64,000 bases of DNA from Algibacter lectus (GTDB lineage Bacteria; Bacteroidota; Bacteroidia; Flavobacteriales; Flavobacteriaceae): the NCBI RefSeq assembly GCF_900112395.1, contig NZ_FOLN01000001.1, positions 124,001 through 188,000 of the forward strand, written 5' to 3'. A program made the position numbers and the translations under genes. The notes beneath the pieces are model-generated. The model did no database searches and was not told where the DNA came from. It worked only from the letters and a program-made list of their open reading frames with translations. Shown in pieces: positions 62,764-64,000 of this stretch (position 1 is the first letter of the stretch; the number at the start of each line of letters is the position of its first letter).

Positions 62764-64000
62764 ATGAAACGCAGACAATTTATAAAACTATCAGGAGCTG
62801 GAGCCACAGTTCTTCCGCTTACCCCGTCTTGGGAGTATCTAGGTAAAACACCTTCCATGTATAGCTTTCCACAAATGATTGGGGAAGTCAGTCAATCTTC
62901 TGCTATTTTACAAACCCGACTTACCAAGAAAAACAGCATGCCCGAAACTGGTTTTAGCACTGCTGAAGCTTTATTAGATTATGATATTGATGGTACTTCT
63001 GGCGTTGCTCAATTTGAAATTGCAGACAACCCTAAATTCAGAAAAGCACACACATCACCTTGGATTAGCGCCAAAGCAAACAACGATTTTGTTGTAAAAT
63101 TTAAAATAGACGAACTTAATCCGGATACCAAATATTATGTAAGAGTACATTACGGTATTACAGAATTAAACACGCAAACCGGACCTACAAGTTCATTTTC
63201 AACCTTACAAACACCAGAATCAGAAAAACCAGTTTCTTTTGTTGTAACCTCTTGTATGAACTTAGGAAAGTTTTTTCTTGGAGGTGGTGCCTTAAGAGCA
63301 AAAGAAAAAAGTAGAGCCGCCCAAGGTGAAGACAGAAAACTAGGATTTCCCGCATTGGCTGCCATGCAAAAAACAAAACCTGTATTTTGGGTCCAAACCG
63401 GAGATACCGTATATTATGACTATCCAAATAAAGGCATCGCAAAAACACAAACCGAATTACGAGCGAAATGGCACCGCCAAATGGCTATGCCTCGTATGTA
63501 TAATTTTCTAAACGAAGTACCAGTCTATTTCATGAAAGACGATCATGAATACAGGTATAACGATAGCGACAACGAAGAAAATGGTAAAGCCCCATCACCA
63601 AGCTTAGCGAGAGCCACTTTTTTAGAACAAACACCTGTAGCCGCACCGGAAGATGAAAACCCGGTAACCTTCCGTACTAGACAAATAAATAAACATTTGC
63701 AAATATGGATGCCCGAAGGCAGAGACTATAGAGATACCAATACAATTCCGGATGGTCCGCATAAATCTATTTGGGGAAAAGCACAACTTAAGTGGATTAA
63801 ACAATCGCTATTAGAAAGCACAGCAACGTTTAAACTGTTTATTGTTGCCTCGCCTTTGGTTGGCCCAGATGATGCTTCTAAACACGATAATCACGTGAGT
63901 TATGGTGGTTTCCAACAAGAACGCGATGCCTTTTTCCATTGGTTGAAAAAAAATAATATTGACAAAAACTTTTATATTATTACAGGAGATCGCCATTGGC
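62764..64000 (+). CDS. PhoD-like phosphatase, Tat-exported, 3' end beyond the window
   Basis: The ATG at 62764 opens a frame that is still open at 64000, so 412 codons are visible. It begins with a twin-arginine signal (MKRRQFIKLSGAGATVLPL), then a beta-sandwich N domain typical of PhoD (AILQTRLTKKNSMPETGFS, DELNPDTKYYVRVHYG), then the metallophosphatase core. The metal-site blocks are VVTSCMNLGKFF, VFWVQTGDTVYYDYPNKG, YFMKDDHEYRYNDSDN and YIITGDRHW. PhoD hydrolyses phosphomono- and diesters with calcium and iron. Its position behind three sulfatases suggests a function on the glycan, perhaps on phosphate or sulfate substituents (inference). Confidence 0.9.
   Translation, partial: MKRRQFIKLSGAGATVLPLTPSWEYLGKTPSMYSFPQMIGEVSQSSAILQTRLTKKNSMPETGFSTAEALLDYDIDGTSGVAQFEIADNPKFRKAHTSPWISAKANNDFVVKFKIDELNPDTKYYVRVHYGITELNTQTGPTSSFSTLQTPESEKPVSFVVTSCMNLGKFFLGGGALRAKEKSRAAQGEDRKLGFPALAAMQKTKPVFWVQTGDTVYYDYPNKGIAKTQTELRAKWHRQMAMPRMYNFLNEVPVYFMKDDHEYRYNDSDNEENGKAPSPSLARATFLEQTPVAAPEDENPVTFRTRQINKHLQIWMPEGRDYRDTNTIPDGPHKSIWGKAQLKWIKQSLLESTATFKLFIVASPLVGPDDASKHDNHVSYGGFQQERDAFFHWLKKNNIDKNFYIITGDRHW

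Noticed and set aside
1-64000. CRISPR arrays, prophage, toxin-antitoxin or restriction systems
   Set aside because: No regularly spaced repeats, phage structural genes, or defence nucleases or methylases were seen on reading the window.

Overview
The window comes from the chromosome of a low-GC marine-type Flavobacteriaceae (Bacteroidota). The signs are a SusC/SusD pair, many lipoproteins with short Bacteroidota-type lipoboxes, promoters of the form TTG-N19-TAnnTTTG, few Shine-Dalgarno sites, flavobacterial DUF4290 and YtxJ genes, and a sulfatase-rich polysaccharide locus. The species cannot be fixed from the sequence alone.

Region 1 (1-20.4 kb) is mostly core genome. It holds a partial hypothetical gene, a lipocalin-like lipoprotein, ytxJ behind a short dispersed repeat, clpB, a DeoC-family gene that lacks the Schiff-base lysine, and the 5-oxoprolinase operon pxpABC with DUF2891 and DUF695-like genes upstream. 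It continues with DUF4290-murA (MurA carries Asp at the fosfomycin-target cysteine), a VWA lipoprotein, DUF493, an ATPase-recQ pair, fmt, an HU gene, yqgE, a class IV aminotransferase, a START-like protein and a CAU-anticodon tRNA.

Region 2 (20.4-21.8 kb) is a scar: a truncated D-cysteine desulfhydrase/ACC deaminase gene abutting a decayed IS3-family transposase.

Region 3 (21.8-45.2 kb) is mainly catabolic. An M1 peptidase is followed by a minus-strand run encoding a DapA-family aldolase, a ketoglutarate-semialdehyde-type dehydrogenase, a 4-hydroxyproline epimerase, an S9 prolyl-type peptidase, a D-amino-acid dehydrogenase, a DUF1080 protein, an FHS sugar permease and a NagB-LmbE fusion. The first, second, third and fifth of these make a complete route from trans-4-hydroxy-L-proline to 2-oxoglutarate. 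Next come a cupin-AraC regulator, an SGNH hydrolase, an Xaa-Pro aminopeptidase, a DPP IV, two more AraC paralogues and L-serine ammonia-lyase. I read this as a locus for using proline/hydroxyproline-rich peptides or glycopeptides (inference).

Region 4 (45.4-64 kb) begins with a SusC/SusD pair closed by a strong terminator. After a 766-bp AT-rich gap comes a plus-strand sulfated-glycan locus: GH95, an L-galactose/L-fucose-dehydrogenase-like aldo/keto reductase, an SSS symporter, two overlapping sulfatases, a secreted 571-residue protein I do not recognise, a third sulfatase and a Tat-exported PhoD-like phosphatase cut by the window end. The likely target is a sulfated algal glycan with alpha-L-fucose or alpha-L-galactose. 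Whether the SusCD pair serves this locus or the peptide locus is open.
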